From Erythroxylum novogranatense (Eukaryota; Streptophyta; Magnoliopsida; Malpighiales; Erythroxylaceae): a stretch of 64,000 bases of DNA. Each line of letters starts with the position of its first letter. The first letter of the stretch is position 1. The notes under the pieces were generated by a model. That model was not told the DNA's origin. It saw nothing but the letters and a program-made list of their open reading frames with translations, and ran no database searches. Of the stretch, positions 1-11,093 are shown one piece after another. The stretch covers positions 32,241,023 to 32,305,022 of the forward strand of contig CM057228.1 in assembly GCA_029891385.1 (NCBI GenBank), in the 5' to 3' direction. The translations under genes were made by a program, and so were the position numbers.

Positions 1-130
1 ATAAATCAAGTGAAATAAAAAGTGTGTGCAACGTGTGAGAAAAAAAAGTCGTAGCTCTTGAGAAAAGAACAAAAAAAATATTGAGTGAATATTTTTCATA
101 TTTTATTTAGAGCCTATCAAACTTCCGACA
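1..130 (+). repeat. 5' LTR of copia element A (right end only)
   Basis: The window opens inside a long terminal repeat. The first ~130 bases match the last ~155 bases of the LTR at 4279-4757, apart from a ~23-base gap and scattered substitutions. The repeat ends near ...CTTCCGACA, followed at 133-144 by a degenerate primer-binding site (tgggatcagaat, compared with the usual TGGTATCAGAGC). The left part of this LTR and the 5' target duplication lie outside the window. Confidence 0.8.
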
Positions 131-3100
131 AGTGGGATCAGAATAAAGGTTTGTTTGTTCATAAATTGGTGAAACAACGGCCAACTTGATCCAGCCTTAA
201 GTTCTAAAATTGACAAAGATAAATTATAGGAATTGGAGCATCTAGATGAGGGTGATGCTTGGTTCTCATAATTTATAGGACACTGTTGAAGATGGATATA
301 CTAAGCCTGTAAATGCAGCTACTGAAGCAGCCTTATCAGATGCTGAAAAAAAGACATTGAAAGAAAATTGAAAGAAAAACAAGAAGGCGTTGTTCTTTAT
401 CTTTCAAGGTGTTGACGAATCCATGTTCGAGAACATCTCAAATGTAAAGACTTCAAAGAAAGCATGGAAGATTCTGCAAAAATCTTTCTAGGGAGTCGAA
501 AAAGATAAAAAAGGTACATCTTCAATAACTCAAAGTTGAGCTTGATATGCTAAAAATGCAAAGCTCAGAAAATATTGGTGATTATGTCACTCATTTGAAA
601 ACGGTGACTAATGAAATGAAAATAAAGGATGAAACTCTAGACAATGTTCAAGTAATGGAAAAGCTTTTGCGTTCGCTTACACGCTATCTTGATTACGTCA
701 TTTCCTCAATCAAAAAATCGAAAGATTTGTTAGAACTTTCAATCGATGAACTCATTGGTTCTCTCCAAGCACATGAGCAAAGAATGAACCAGAATGATAA
801 TATTGGCAACCTAGAGAAAGTGTTGCAAAGCAAACTATCAGTTGATGAAAATCAAGCAAGCAATATCTAAAGGCAAGACCAAGGAAGTCAAGGTGGCTAC
901 AAAGGTAGCTACCAAGTAGGACGTGGTCGATGGAACAATCAAGGTGGACATGGATGTGGTTGGTAATTTTTTAAAAGAAAAAATAAAAATAAAGGAAATT
1001 CGACATATCATCATGGAAGAGGTTATTGAGACAGAGGTCGATGCAAATTTCAACAAAAAAGAGATAAATCTCAAGTGCAGTGTTATAATTGCAATAAATA
1101 TGGTCATTTTAGTTACGAGTGCAGATCGAATCCTGAGACATAAGAAAGAAGTCATTTTGCAGCAGCAGAAGAAAAGAAAGATAATGTTGTTATGCTTCTC
1201 TCGTTACGAGTAAATGAGCGAAGCAATAATAATGTTTGGTATTTAAACAATGGTGCCAGCAACCACATGTGTGGTCATAAAGAATTGTTCACAAACATAG
1301 ATGAGATAGTTTATGGTGAAGTTACATTTAGTGATTCAATAAAGATTCCGGTCAAAGGCAAAAGTAAAATCACAACTACTTTGAAAAATGGAGAAAAGAA
1401 ATATATTCCTAATTTCTATTATGTGCCTGCTTTGAAAAGCAACATCATCAGCCTTAGTCAACTTTTAGAAAAGAAATACATTATATTAATGAAAAATGAA
1501 TATCTCACCATCTAGAATAAGAAGGGAGGATTGATAGTAAGAGTAAAGATGACGAAGAATCGTCTTTTCACACTTAACGTACAAAGTGAGTTGATAAATT
1601 GCATGAAGTCAGTATTGAAAATGAATCCTAGTTGTGGCATTTGAGGTTCAGTCATCTCAGTTTTATCGGACTAAAATTATTATTAAAGTAAAAAATGGTG
1701 AACGGATTACCAAAATTTGATCAACCAAAGCAGTTGTGTGAAGCCTGCATTAAAGGAAAGCAACAAAGACAATAGTTTGAAACTAAAAAATCATGGAGAA
1801 CTAGACAGTCGCTAAAGAGTGTCCACGCAGATATTGCTGGTCCATTTGACATGCCATCAGCTGGAGGCAACATGTACTATTTAACTTTTATTGATGATTT
1901 TAGTAGAAAATGTTGAGTGTATATTTTGCAAGAAAAATCAGAGACTCTTGATAAGTTTAAAGAGTTCAAAGTGATGGTCGAAAAGCCAAAGTGGACTATA
2001 TTTGAAGATACTCAGATCTGATAGAGAAGGCGAATACACCCCAAAATTTTTCTAAGGAGTATGGAGTCATTCATCAGTTGATAGCAAGATATACATCATA
2101 ATAAAATGGTGTAGTTGAAAGAAAGAATCACACAATTCTTGATATGGCAAAGAGCATGTTGAAGGAACAGCATTTACCAAAGTGTTTGTGGGATGAAGCC
2201 ATTGTATATGCAGTTTATTTGTTGAATCATTGTCTAAAAAAAAGCCTTAGATTTATGGCACCCAATGAAGCGTGGAGCATAAGCAAACCATGTGTTGGAC
2301 ATCTCAGGATTTTTGGGTGCATTGCATATGCCCAATGTCCTGATCGAAAAGAAAAAAGTTAGATGATAAATGGGAGAAATGCATTTTCATTGGCTTAGAC
2401 AACAGGAGTAAAGCATATAAATTGTACAACTCCTTAACTAAGAAGGTGATCATCTCAAGAGATGTTGAGTTCGATGAAGCAATTTACTGGATATGGAGAA
2501 AAAAAGAAAAGAACAATCAAGGAATGTTTTTTAATGATAAAGATGAAAATGGACTAGATTTATAAGAACAATAAGATGATCAATCTCCTCCATAAAGTCC
2601 AGCAATAACACCTACATCGACATCGTCAACGCCAAGTAATAGTAGCAGGAACAATTAAGGGGGAGCACCAATTAAAACAAGAAATCTTAGTGATCTCTAT
2701 GATGCTACTGAATGAATAGAATTAGTTGACTATTCATTGTTTTGTCTAATGATTGCATATTGTCCATTGACATACGAAGAAGCTACTGGAGACAAAAAGC
2801 AGGAGAAAGAAATGGATGAAGAAATTGGTGTCATCCATAGAAATGATACATAGGAATTGACCAGTATTCCAAAAGGACATAAACTAATTGGAGTCAAGTG
2901 GGTATATAAGACAAAAACCAATCAAGAAGGAAAGATGGAAAATATATGGCAAGATTAGTCGCGAAAGGCTATAAATAGAAATATGGAATTGATTATGAAG
3001 AAGTATTTGCTCCAGTTGAAAGAATTGATACAATCAAAATTCTCATAGCCCTTGTAGCACAAAACAAATGAAAGATTTATCAGATGGATGTGAAGTCAGC

Positions 3101-4278
3101 TTTTCTGAATGACTACTTAGAAGAAGAAGTTTATATTGAACAATCATCTGAATATGTTAAGAAAGGTCAGAAAGACAAAGTCTACCAACTAAAGAAAGCT
3201 CTTTATGGATTGAAGCAAGCTTCGAGGGCTTGGAATACAAGAATAGAGGAGTATTTTCAAAAGAACGGATTTGTGAAAAGCCTATATGAGCATGTGCTAT
3301 ACATGAAGAAAAATAAACAAGGAGATATCACGATCGTGTGCTTATATATGGACGACATTATTTTCACAGGAAATAATCTAGGTATGTTTGATGATTTCAA
3401 AAAGGCCATGACTAAGGACTTTGAGATGATCGGTATTGGTGAAATGTCCTACTTCCTTGGAGTTGAACTAAAAAAAATAGGGGAAGGAATTTTCATTTCT
3501 AAAGTGAAATATGTAGATGAAGTCTTAAAGAGGTTGAAATTGAAAGATTGAAAGCTAATAGCCACACCTGCCGAAGCTAGCATAAAGTTAAGAATTGATT
3601 CAGACATAAAATCTATAGATCCAACATTATTCAACAATTTGGTTGGGAGTTTGAGGTATCTGACCTACACAAGACCATATATTATCTATATAGTTGGGCT
3701 AGTTAGCAGATATATGAAGAAGCCCAAACAAGATCACTTTGATGCAACAAAAAGAAATTTGAGATATATTAAAGGAATAATTGTCTAAGCTTTAATCTAT
3801 TCATATTCTCAAAATTTGAAATTAATTGGTTATTTAGATAGTAATTTTGGTGAAGATGTGGATGATAGAAAAAGTACTTCTAGTTATGCCTTTCATATTA
3901 GGTCAGCAGTATTTCCATGGTCATCAAAGAAGCAACAGACAGTTGCCCTTTCGACATGTGAGGCTGAGTATTTAGTTGTGATAGCAAGTTCATGTCAAGC
4001 AATATGGTTAAGATATATCTTAAGTGAGTTAGATCACCCAATAAGAATATATGTTGACAATAAATCTACCATATAACTTGGAAGGAATCCAGTGGCACAC
4101 AGTCGAAGCAAACACATAAAGTGTCATTTTATTCAGGAGCAGGTGAACAAAATTGTGGAATTGGTGTTCTATAAAACAGAAGATCAACTGGCAGATATTT
4201 TTACAAAACCAATAAACAATGAAGTGTTCTGTAGATTGAGAGAAAAGCTTAGTATGTGAAGTCAAGTTTGAGAGGGAG
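131..4278 (+). pseudogene. Ty1/copia element A internal region: decayed gag-pol
   Basis: This is a degenerate Ty1/copia polyprotein (gag, protease, integrase, reverse transcriptase, RNase H) broken by stops and frameshifts. Gag with a UBN2-like block is readable at about 541-870. A CCHC zinc knuckle (C-X2-C-X4-H-X4-C) is encoded at 1081-1122. The protease start is at 1234-1515, where the usual WYLDSGASNHM block reads LNNGASNHM; the catalytic Asp codon is AAC (Asn) at 1246-1248. Pre-integrase and integrase pieces lie at 1620-2360, with an in-frame stop just after the IDDFSRK block. Reverse transcriptase occupies about 2850-3560, with the MDVKSAFLN block and a YMDD catalytic motif at about 3344-3358. 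RNase H is at 3816-4260, with DRKSTSS and STCEAEY motifs. The domain order integrase before RT defines copia. No frame is open end to end, so the element cannot be autonomous. Confidence 0.92.
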
Positions 4279-4757
4279 TGTTAGAAAGCAAACTCTCTTT
4301 TTTGGACATTTGGGGATTAACTTTTTTGGCTCCAAATATTTGCTTAATAGTTTAGAATTGTAGGTGTCAAAGTTTGAGTGTTGTTTTGTTTATATTAATA
4401 CACGTGTATTAAGAGGTGTTAAAGTTTTAGTGTTAATTTGTTATATTTAGGATGGTGTTAATTTGTTATATTTAGGACACATATAGGGGAGGACACATAT
4501 GGGGGACACTTGTCATTCCCTCTATTTACTAATTGTCTTCTATGTTTGTTAATGTCAGTTTAAGATGCCTATATAAAGGCTAGCTCTCATTTGTTGTAGT
4601 TTATGAATCAAATGAAATAAAAAGGTGCAGTAGCACATTGTGTGAAAAAAAGTGTGTGCAACATGTGAGAAAAAAAATAGAGCCGTAGCTCTTGAGAAAA
4701 GATTTTTTTCTTTGAGTGAATACTTTCCAGATTTTATTTGGAGCCCATCAAGCTTCC
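4279..4757 (+). repeat. 3' LTR of copia element A
   Basis: The repeat begins TGTTAGAAAGC immediately after a purine tract (gagaggga, about 4270-4277). Its final ~155 bases match the window start. The right boundary, near 4755-4760, is approximate because the two LTRs diverge at their last bases. A candidate TATA box (ctatataaagg) lies near 4570, upstream of the shared 3' portion, which would place the R/U5 region in the part seen at both ends. Confidence 0.85.
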
Positions 4758-4760
4758 AAA

Positions 4761-5168
4761 AGTACTCTTATTCATATTGCATAATAAGAAAAACTATGAA
4801 CTTCTCTGATATGAAGCGTTATTCATAAGGAAAATAGAAGTATTTACTATGCTTATTTAAATTGACTAGAATTGGTCCATAAAGTTTGTGACAAGACGTA
4901 GATTGTTGAGCTGAAACTGAAGGTAACTCCTATCACTAATAATGATGTTGGCTTACTTGTTTTGCCAAAGTTATTCTTGTCTTGACATTCTATCTAACAG
5001 AAAAATGTCTTTAATTTCTTTATAAAAATGCTAGAGCTTTAGTGAAAAAATTAACAATAATAGTAGAAATATTTATTATTTCATTTTACTGTACAACTTA
5101 CTAGTATTGTCAGAAGATCTATGCCATTGTCAAGTCTTACTAGTCAGCTATCTGTTGCTTTTTAATAG
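4761..5168. other. Non-coding stretch, probably intron or flank of the broken gene
   Basis: This AT-rich sequence has no recognisable domain. It ends in a polypyrimidine run and an AG at 5167-5168, which forms a plausible splice acceptor for the exon that follows. Confidence 0.4.
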
Positions 5169-5362
5169 GTTGGCAGCTTTTAAAGTGCACCTAAAGAGGA
5201 ACGCTGGGGCTACAGAAAAACCCTTGTCCAATATTTTCCCTATAGAATCACCACATATTCCAACTAGACCCATGGATGCATCAACTCCTATTACTCCTCT
5301 GCTGCTAGGTCTGAAACCCCCTGCTCAAAAGTCCAGTCAATTTACAAATGTCTCTTTTGCGA

Positions 5363-5367
5363 AGTCA
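5363..5367 (+). repeat. Left target-site duplication AGTCA of solo LTR 1
   Basis: AGTCA here precedes TGTAGC and is repeated exactly at 9286-9290 after ...GATGTTACA. The 5-bp duplication is what LTR-retrotransposon integrase leaves. Confidence 0.9.
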
Positions 5368-7815
5368 TGTAGCACCCCACTCTCGCAAGACATATACCCG
5401 ACATCCTGGGTGATATCCGAGTCTATGTTCCGCGAGGGTGGTGTGCTAGAACACTTAATTAGTCAAAACTCAGTACAAATTTTTTTTTGGAAACCACAAA
5501 CATAATATGCAAAAATCCATAACCAAATCAGGCCCGCTTTATTCGAAAACTTTTTCAATCATAACAATACAATCAATAGAATCTCAATAGCCATTTGGGG
5601 CCCATTACAAATACAAAACATTTTAGTTATAATGTCTTTACATTACAATATAAATACATTTGTATACATTGTGCAAAAATTTCTGAATACATTATTCGAT
5701 ACAAAAAAAGTTCAGAATATATACAATTCAATACGAAAATAAAGAAGTACAATGCAGACGCAAACTAATCCCGACCTTTATCCCTTACATGTATGGAATG
5801 CATCTCACATTTTCAATCAATCATAACATGAAACATTTAGTTCGACACATTCACATGCAAGTAGCACTTCAATATCTCATCCACATTTCACAATCATTGA
5901 ACTTTATGTCCAGAATCCAGCACAATCAATTACATTCATATGAACAATCAGTAGTCAATCAATACAAAAATTCAAACAAAACAAATAATGAAATGAGACC
6001 ATCTAGGTCTACTCACAGTACGCTCCAAATTAGCATTTGCTTCCAAATTCTGAAAATGCCTGAATGCGAACTTTTAACCTAACAACCCATTTATGCAAGA
6101 CACACATTGCACTCACATTAATAATGGTACAATTATAAGCATTTATTCATACACAACTGTGTATATGAACTATATGCAATACATGCTCAATAACAATCCT
6201 GGCTACTTTATCAACTTCATAACTTAATCACTCATCATTTCTTTAAATTACAACCTACATCCTTTGGTAATTTGATATCAAAAACTCATCCACTAATTTT
6301 CCAATATATACTCGAATGTGACTAGTGAAGAGGAAAAACAGAGTCTTTATATACATATATATTACTATCAACTTTCTGCTTAAAACTCAATATTTCCTCT
6401 TCATTCCTATTTCATTTAAGCTCAACATATCACAATCAAATCAAATCTATTATTTTCTATAATCATCAAAGACAGAAAATCACTCTCACATTTTCTGCAC
6501 TTCTTCACTTTCATTTTTTTCTGCATTTTCATATTTTTACATTCACTTCTTTTTCTTCCTCTAACTATCATTTTAATCACTCTTTCTCATCTCCAGACAT
6601 CACCATACACCTATCTCTTAACTCTAAATTCATTTTCAATCATCTCTAAAATCGTTTTATATATATACAGTGAAAACATCAACATAAACAAAGCATTCAC
6701 ATATTCATTTTTCCAAATTTTTTTGTTCTCATCACATACACATTTTAGTTGATCTTTTAACTTCAAAAAAATCATTTCTACAACCTCTTATAACATTTTG
6801 ATCATCAATTCTAAAAAATCAACATGTACGGCATACTAAAAACTCCTCACTCATTTTTCAGCAAATATGAATATCACTATTTCCTAACCATTTTACAGTG
6901 AACTCACAATACATGCTTTATTTCATACAAAATACATAATCATAACAAGCTTACTTGTTTGAAGCTCTAACATCTACAAAAATCTCGTAGCCCTAATCCC
7001 TCATGCAACCACGTACATCAACTTGAAAGTTGACAGGGGGTTCGGTTTTTCTTGGGGTAGAAGAAAGAAATAACAAAGTGGAAGTGATAGTGGATAAGAA
7101 AAACCAAGATTTTATTATGGTGTAGATTTGATGAGAAATTTTGTGTTTAAGAAAAGCTAGGGAAAGAAGCTTCAAGAAGGATAAAGATAAGGACAATAGC
7201 TTATCTTTCAAGGTTATTAAAACTTAACTTTAAAGCTTGGACACCTGTCCATTTCTTAGCTTCTTATCCAATTCCCCATATTAAAACTCACTTAAGTATA
7301 ATTTATACTTAAGTTTATGACTTAATAAAACCACTGAAAACATAAGTCATAACTCCTTGAATCACTATCATATTTTTCCATAAAAATATCATTTCGGATC
7401 AAATTTTCATGTCCTTTCTAACCACAATATTGAAGTCAATTTGTAACACTTTCTTCTAGGAGCATGTTCCTCTATGTCTTATGTCTACATTGACACCAAA
7501 ATCATTTAATTTGGTTAAATTATTTGAAAGATATACTTCAAACATTTTCGGACTGCTCTTATCCAAAACAATATACTATGCTTGACTTCAATCGAAAAAT
7601 TTAAATTTTTAGAGATTGAATTACAATTCAACTTCTTCAGATGATTTGTAGTCCTATGTCTCTAGTTTACTCCAAATAAAAAAAATCATCGCATTTAGAT
7701 GTATAAAGAAGAAGTTATGGTTGAAAGAAGCAATATGGTTCAACTTGCACGAGAGTAAACTATTAAGGAGCACTATAGCAAGAAAAGACAATTAAACATC
7801 ACTCTTGCAATTAAC

Positions 7816-7930
7816 TCACGGGTGTGAGAGTGAAAATCATGCCAGTGCAGGATTCATGCCCGTGAGAATAAATCATGGGTGTGAGAGAGATTCATGGGTG
7901 TGAGAATAATTCACGGGGGTGAGAGATAAT
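7816..7930 (+). repeat. Short tandem array, ~19-bp unit, six imperfect copies
   Basis: The unit is close to TCATGGGTGTGAGAGAGAT. Copies alternate TCACGGG, TCATGCC, TCATGCC, TCATGGG, TCATGGG and TCACGGG, each followed by a tgagaRtRa-like segment. The array lies inside solo LTR 1. Confidence 0.75.
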
Positions 7931-8142
7931 AAGACACTAAACTGTTCAACTGCACAGTCACTCTACCTGTCCCATGTTTTCCACTCAATCTCCCTTAATT
8001 TATTTTAGATAGCTATGATTTATGGTGGACAGGTAGAGAAATGTATTAAGAGCCCAATGGTTTAAGAACCAAGTCATTTGGATGTCTAGAGAAGGAGTTA
8101 TGATCAAAAGAAGCAAGACTGTTCAGTATAGGGAGAAACCTC

Positions 8143-8330
8143 AAATGCACGATCGTGCTTAAGCACAACGGTGCAATTTGCCCTTCATCTCCAAATTCAC
8201 AGTCATGCTTATGCACGACGGTGAATTTTCACTAAACTCAAAAGTCACCATCGTGCTTATGCATGACGATGCATTTTCCTTTTAAATACAAAAGTCATCG
8301 TTATGCTTATGCTCGACGATGCATTTTCTT
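8143..8330 (+). repeat. Tandem array of hairpin-forming units, about four copies
   Basis: Four imperfect copies of about 45-60 bp share a core like CATCGTGCTTATGCACGACG, followed by RTGMATTTTC. Each core is nearly self-complementary (CGTGC..GCACG), so each unit could fold into a small stem. The array lies inside solo LTR 1. Confidence 0.7.
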
Positions 8331-9955
8331 CTTCTTCTTTTTTTTTCGAATCTCTACTTCAAACCACCATAATTTTTGATCTAGAACTCCAAAAATTGCA
8401 AACTTTATATCAATAAAAATCTAAAAAAAAGATCTACAACTTTTATAAAGACAATTTTATTAAAATCTATATAGATCAATACAGTTAATTCTTGGAAGTT
8501 CAGATCAATACTAACTTCTCTAACTTCCCTTTTTCATTCACTATGCTGCTTCTTCCTCTAATCTTCATTTTCTTCTTTTCCAACTTAAATTCTCCTAACT
8601 TATTTCATAATGCATTTCTTTACTCCATACACTTTTTAAACAAAACTGAATAAAACTTATACTCCAAAGCTTACGATTTCGAAACTTATATTTTCAACCT
8701 CTCTCTACTGTAATTTTCCACTTCTTTGTTCTCATTTCAATCCTCTTCAATCAACATATAGAACACTGAAACATGTTCTTCTAGTTTCATTTCGTTATAC
8801 ACTTTACATTTAAATACTTAACTACATTTAAATACTTAACACTACATCACTTATTCGAATTCACCTCTGTTAACACTTCATATATTTTTCATACATGAAA
8901 AGTACATTAATCATGTGCGTAATCTTCTAAACCATAATAGAGAAAAATATTTCTTCATCAGCTTACATAAATTTTTATACATCACAATCCAGAATCCATT
9001 TAATACAATTGTAAACAATTTCTAATTGTCAAATCTACCATCTAAATGATTCATCACTGAAACTACAATTCTCAACAATATCACATTACAATTCAATTGT
9101 ACCTGGAATGTAAATGAGTGCATGTGCAATTATTTTTGTGTGTGTAAAAATTCAAATTCATATGCATGTATGCTAACATTATACTTGAGCATGAAATGAA
9201 AAAAAATTTCTAACTCTCTCATTGCTATTTTCTTTATTATAGAAATCTTGAGTTCTAACCTTTAATATAAGGACGGGATGTTACAAGTCATCTAGGTTAA
9301 CAGCTTTAGAGGCTTCTGGAGCTCAAGGGTTTATTTTAGTAGCACTCCAACAGTGAGCCATTTTTTTCTTCTATTTACTAATTGCAGGTTGCGACAGTTT
9401 TAGTGAGAACTAGTTTGACATCTTTATTTGTGAGCATGGTTTTGTAATAAAACATGTGTTCCCTTCTCTTGCTAGGTCAGAACATTCCGAAGGAACAAAA
9501 CAGTGAAGGGAAAGAAGCAACCACCTATCTTTAATGAAGTAAACATAGCAGAAAATGTTTTTCCTTTTTTATGTTTTTCTCCACGACTTTTTGGTTTTAA
9601 ATATAATGTTAAACATCTTATGCTCCTCATCTTGTCATATCCCAATTAATTTTCTGATGATAGTTATATGAGGACTTCTTTACGACTTGCATCCATATTC
9701 TTTTGAATATGATATAATCCGGTAGGTCCTTAGTTTTTCATAATCTATGCATTCAATTTTCAGGGTGATGTAATTAAAGAAAGACAAGTAATAGGATAAT
9801 TTGATGCTAAGCTTCCTGTTAAGGTAATTATTTGGCTTCATTTTCTCTTGATCTGGCTATATGCTTTTGTGCGGATTTGTCTTATGGTTTTCCTATGATG
9901 ATTGAGCAGTCAGATGTGGCCAGTGAAGTCTGAAAGCTCCTCTTTGATGAGGGAG

Positions 9956-11093
9956 GTATCTTATTTTTCATATCATAACTTATGAATAACTACGTTAACT
10001 AGACATAAATAATAAACAATGAGTAGCACTTGTGGCATAGAGGTTAAAATTTTTTTCAAGCATCACTATAAGTCAAAGTGAAGAAGAAGTTGGATTCAAC
10101 TTCTTGCCTAATAATTTTATCATTAGTGTGCCCAAAGGCCTAAGGCACTGATCAAGCAGGCACTCTTCCTCAATCCTTCATGATGTGGGAAGGTCTAATT
10201 ACTTTGTGCATTCGTTCGGATTCTATATTGTAAGCCTATTAATATGGGCCATGGAGAAAAACTCACTTGGTTCAATTAGTTGTCAGTAAAATGAAAAACT
10301 CTCAATTGGCTCAACTATTAGTCGATAAAGTTGTAATTCTACGTTTCTCTATTTGTTCCATAATTGTTGAAAGAAAAAAGGTTTCACCCAAATTATGGAA
10401 AGAAGAGGGGTTGCACCCAAAGATATGTTTGTTTAGAAAGATAAATGAGCTGGTAATTTTACAGGTATAGGACATATTTTTTCTCCATTTGATGGAACTT
10501 CTGTTGATGTATTTCAGTTTGGTAATTTGAAATTTAGTATTTCTCCTCTTTCATCCTTTTATTTTTTCTTATTTATCTTAGTAAGTTCCTAGTCCCTTTG
10601 AGATTGAATGTGCTCCTACAGAGGTTGTTAGGTATGAAGACCATCTTATCGTTGTCTTGTCCTTTCATGGTATCAACAATTGAGCTGTCTAATCTTTCTC
10701 CTAAATCTCGAAATGATTACTCAAGAAGTTAGAAAACGGATGCAGATTGTTTTCCTTCTTTTCATCGGATACCTCTCTATTGTGGTTAGAAGATGAGTTG
10801 TGTCATGTACCTGATATTTTTAGTCAGATTGATTGCTGTAGATGAAAAATATATAGTCCAAGAGATTTTAATATTTGCACAGTAGTTGTGCTATCGATTT
10901 TCATCAATGCCCATAGTGATAATTTATGTAATGCCAGCTTAATTTCCAAGGTTGAGAAACTAGTATGCCAATTTATTCTGCTACATCAAGAAAGCAAGAT
11001 TCGCAATTTCACACACATGAAACTTACTTTGCATCTAAACCTTACAAGAAATAGGAATCATTCATGGTTGCCCAAGGAATGAAGAGAAGTTTT
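9956..11093. other. Non-coding stretch downstream of the broken gene
   Basis: I see only AT-rich intron-like or intergenic sequence. Short open frames at 10267-10470 and 10888-11082 show no family motif. A phrase near 10024-10055 (cacttgtggcatagaggtta) faintly recalls the head of tRNA-derived SINEs but lacks a convincing body and tail. Confidence 0.4.

Larger units (their letters stand above)
5368..9285 (-). mobile_element. Solo LTR 1, Ty3/gypsy-like, 3918 bp, inserted in an exon
   Basis: The block starts TGTAGCACC, ends GGGATGTTACA on the plus strand, and is flanked by AGTCA. Read on the minus strand it starts TGTAACATCCC, the usual opening of many plant gypsy LTRs, so the element lies in minus orientation. 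I see no coding domain, primer-binding site or polypurine tract inside. Together with the perfect target duplication, this fits a solo LTR left by recombination between two LTRs. Parts of it (7440-8110) match the inverted LTR at 63380-63860, and its size is close to the solo LTR at 28285-32219 (3935 bp). It carries two short tandem arrays, at 7816-7930 and 8143-8330. Confidence 0.85.
5169..9955 (+). pseudogene. Broken multi-exon gene, product not recognised
   Basis: Five exon-like blocks can be read on the plus strand. Block 1 starts at 5169 after an AG acceptor, is open to 5367, is cut there by the LTR at 5368-9285, and resumes at 9291 in the same frame to about 9338 (donor GT at 9339). Joining across the target duplication restores one open frame of about 70 codons. 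The other blocks are 9388-9402 (15 nt), 9476-9538 (63 nt, basic: motif FRRNKTVKGKK), 9764-9823 (60 nt) and 9910-9955 (46 nt). Each is bounded by AG and GT and all stay in phase. The last two each contain one in-frame stop (TAA at about 9797, TGA at about 9931). I do not recognise the family. The split exon and two stops argue that the gene is dead. Exons further upstream were not identified. Confidence 0.5.

Noticed and set aside
5789..6082. 97-codon open frame inside solo LTR 1
   Set aside because: No motif; it lies in non-coding LTR sequence on the strand opposite to the element's sense.
7816..8330. Short spaced repeats resembling a CRISPR array
   Set aside because: Units are imperfect and contiguous without unique spacers, and lie in a plant LTR.
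10021..10260. Possible tRNA-derived SINE starting cacttgtggcatagaggtta
   Set aside because: Only the first ~20 bases look SINE-like. No clear B box, tail or target duplication.
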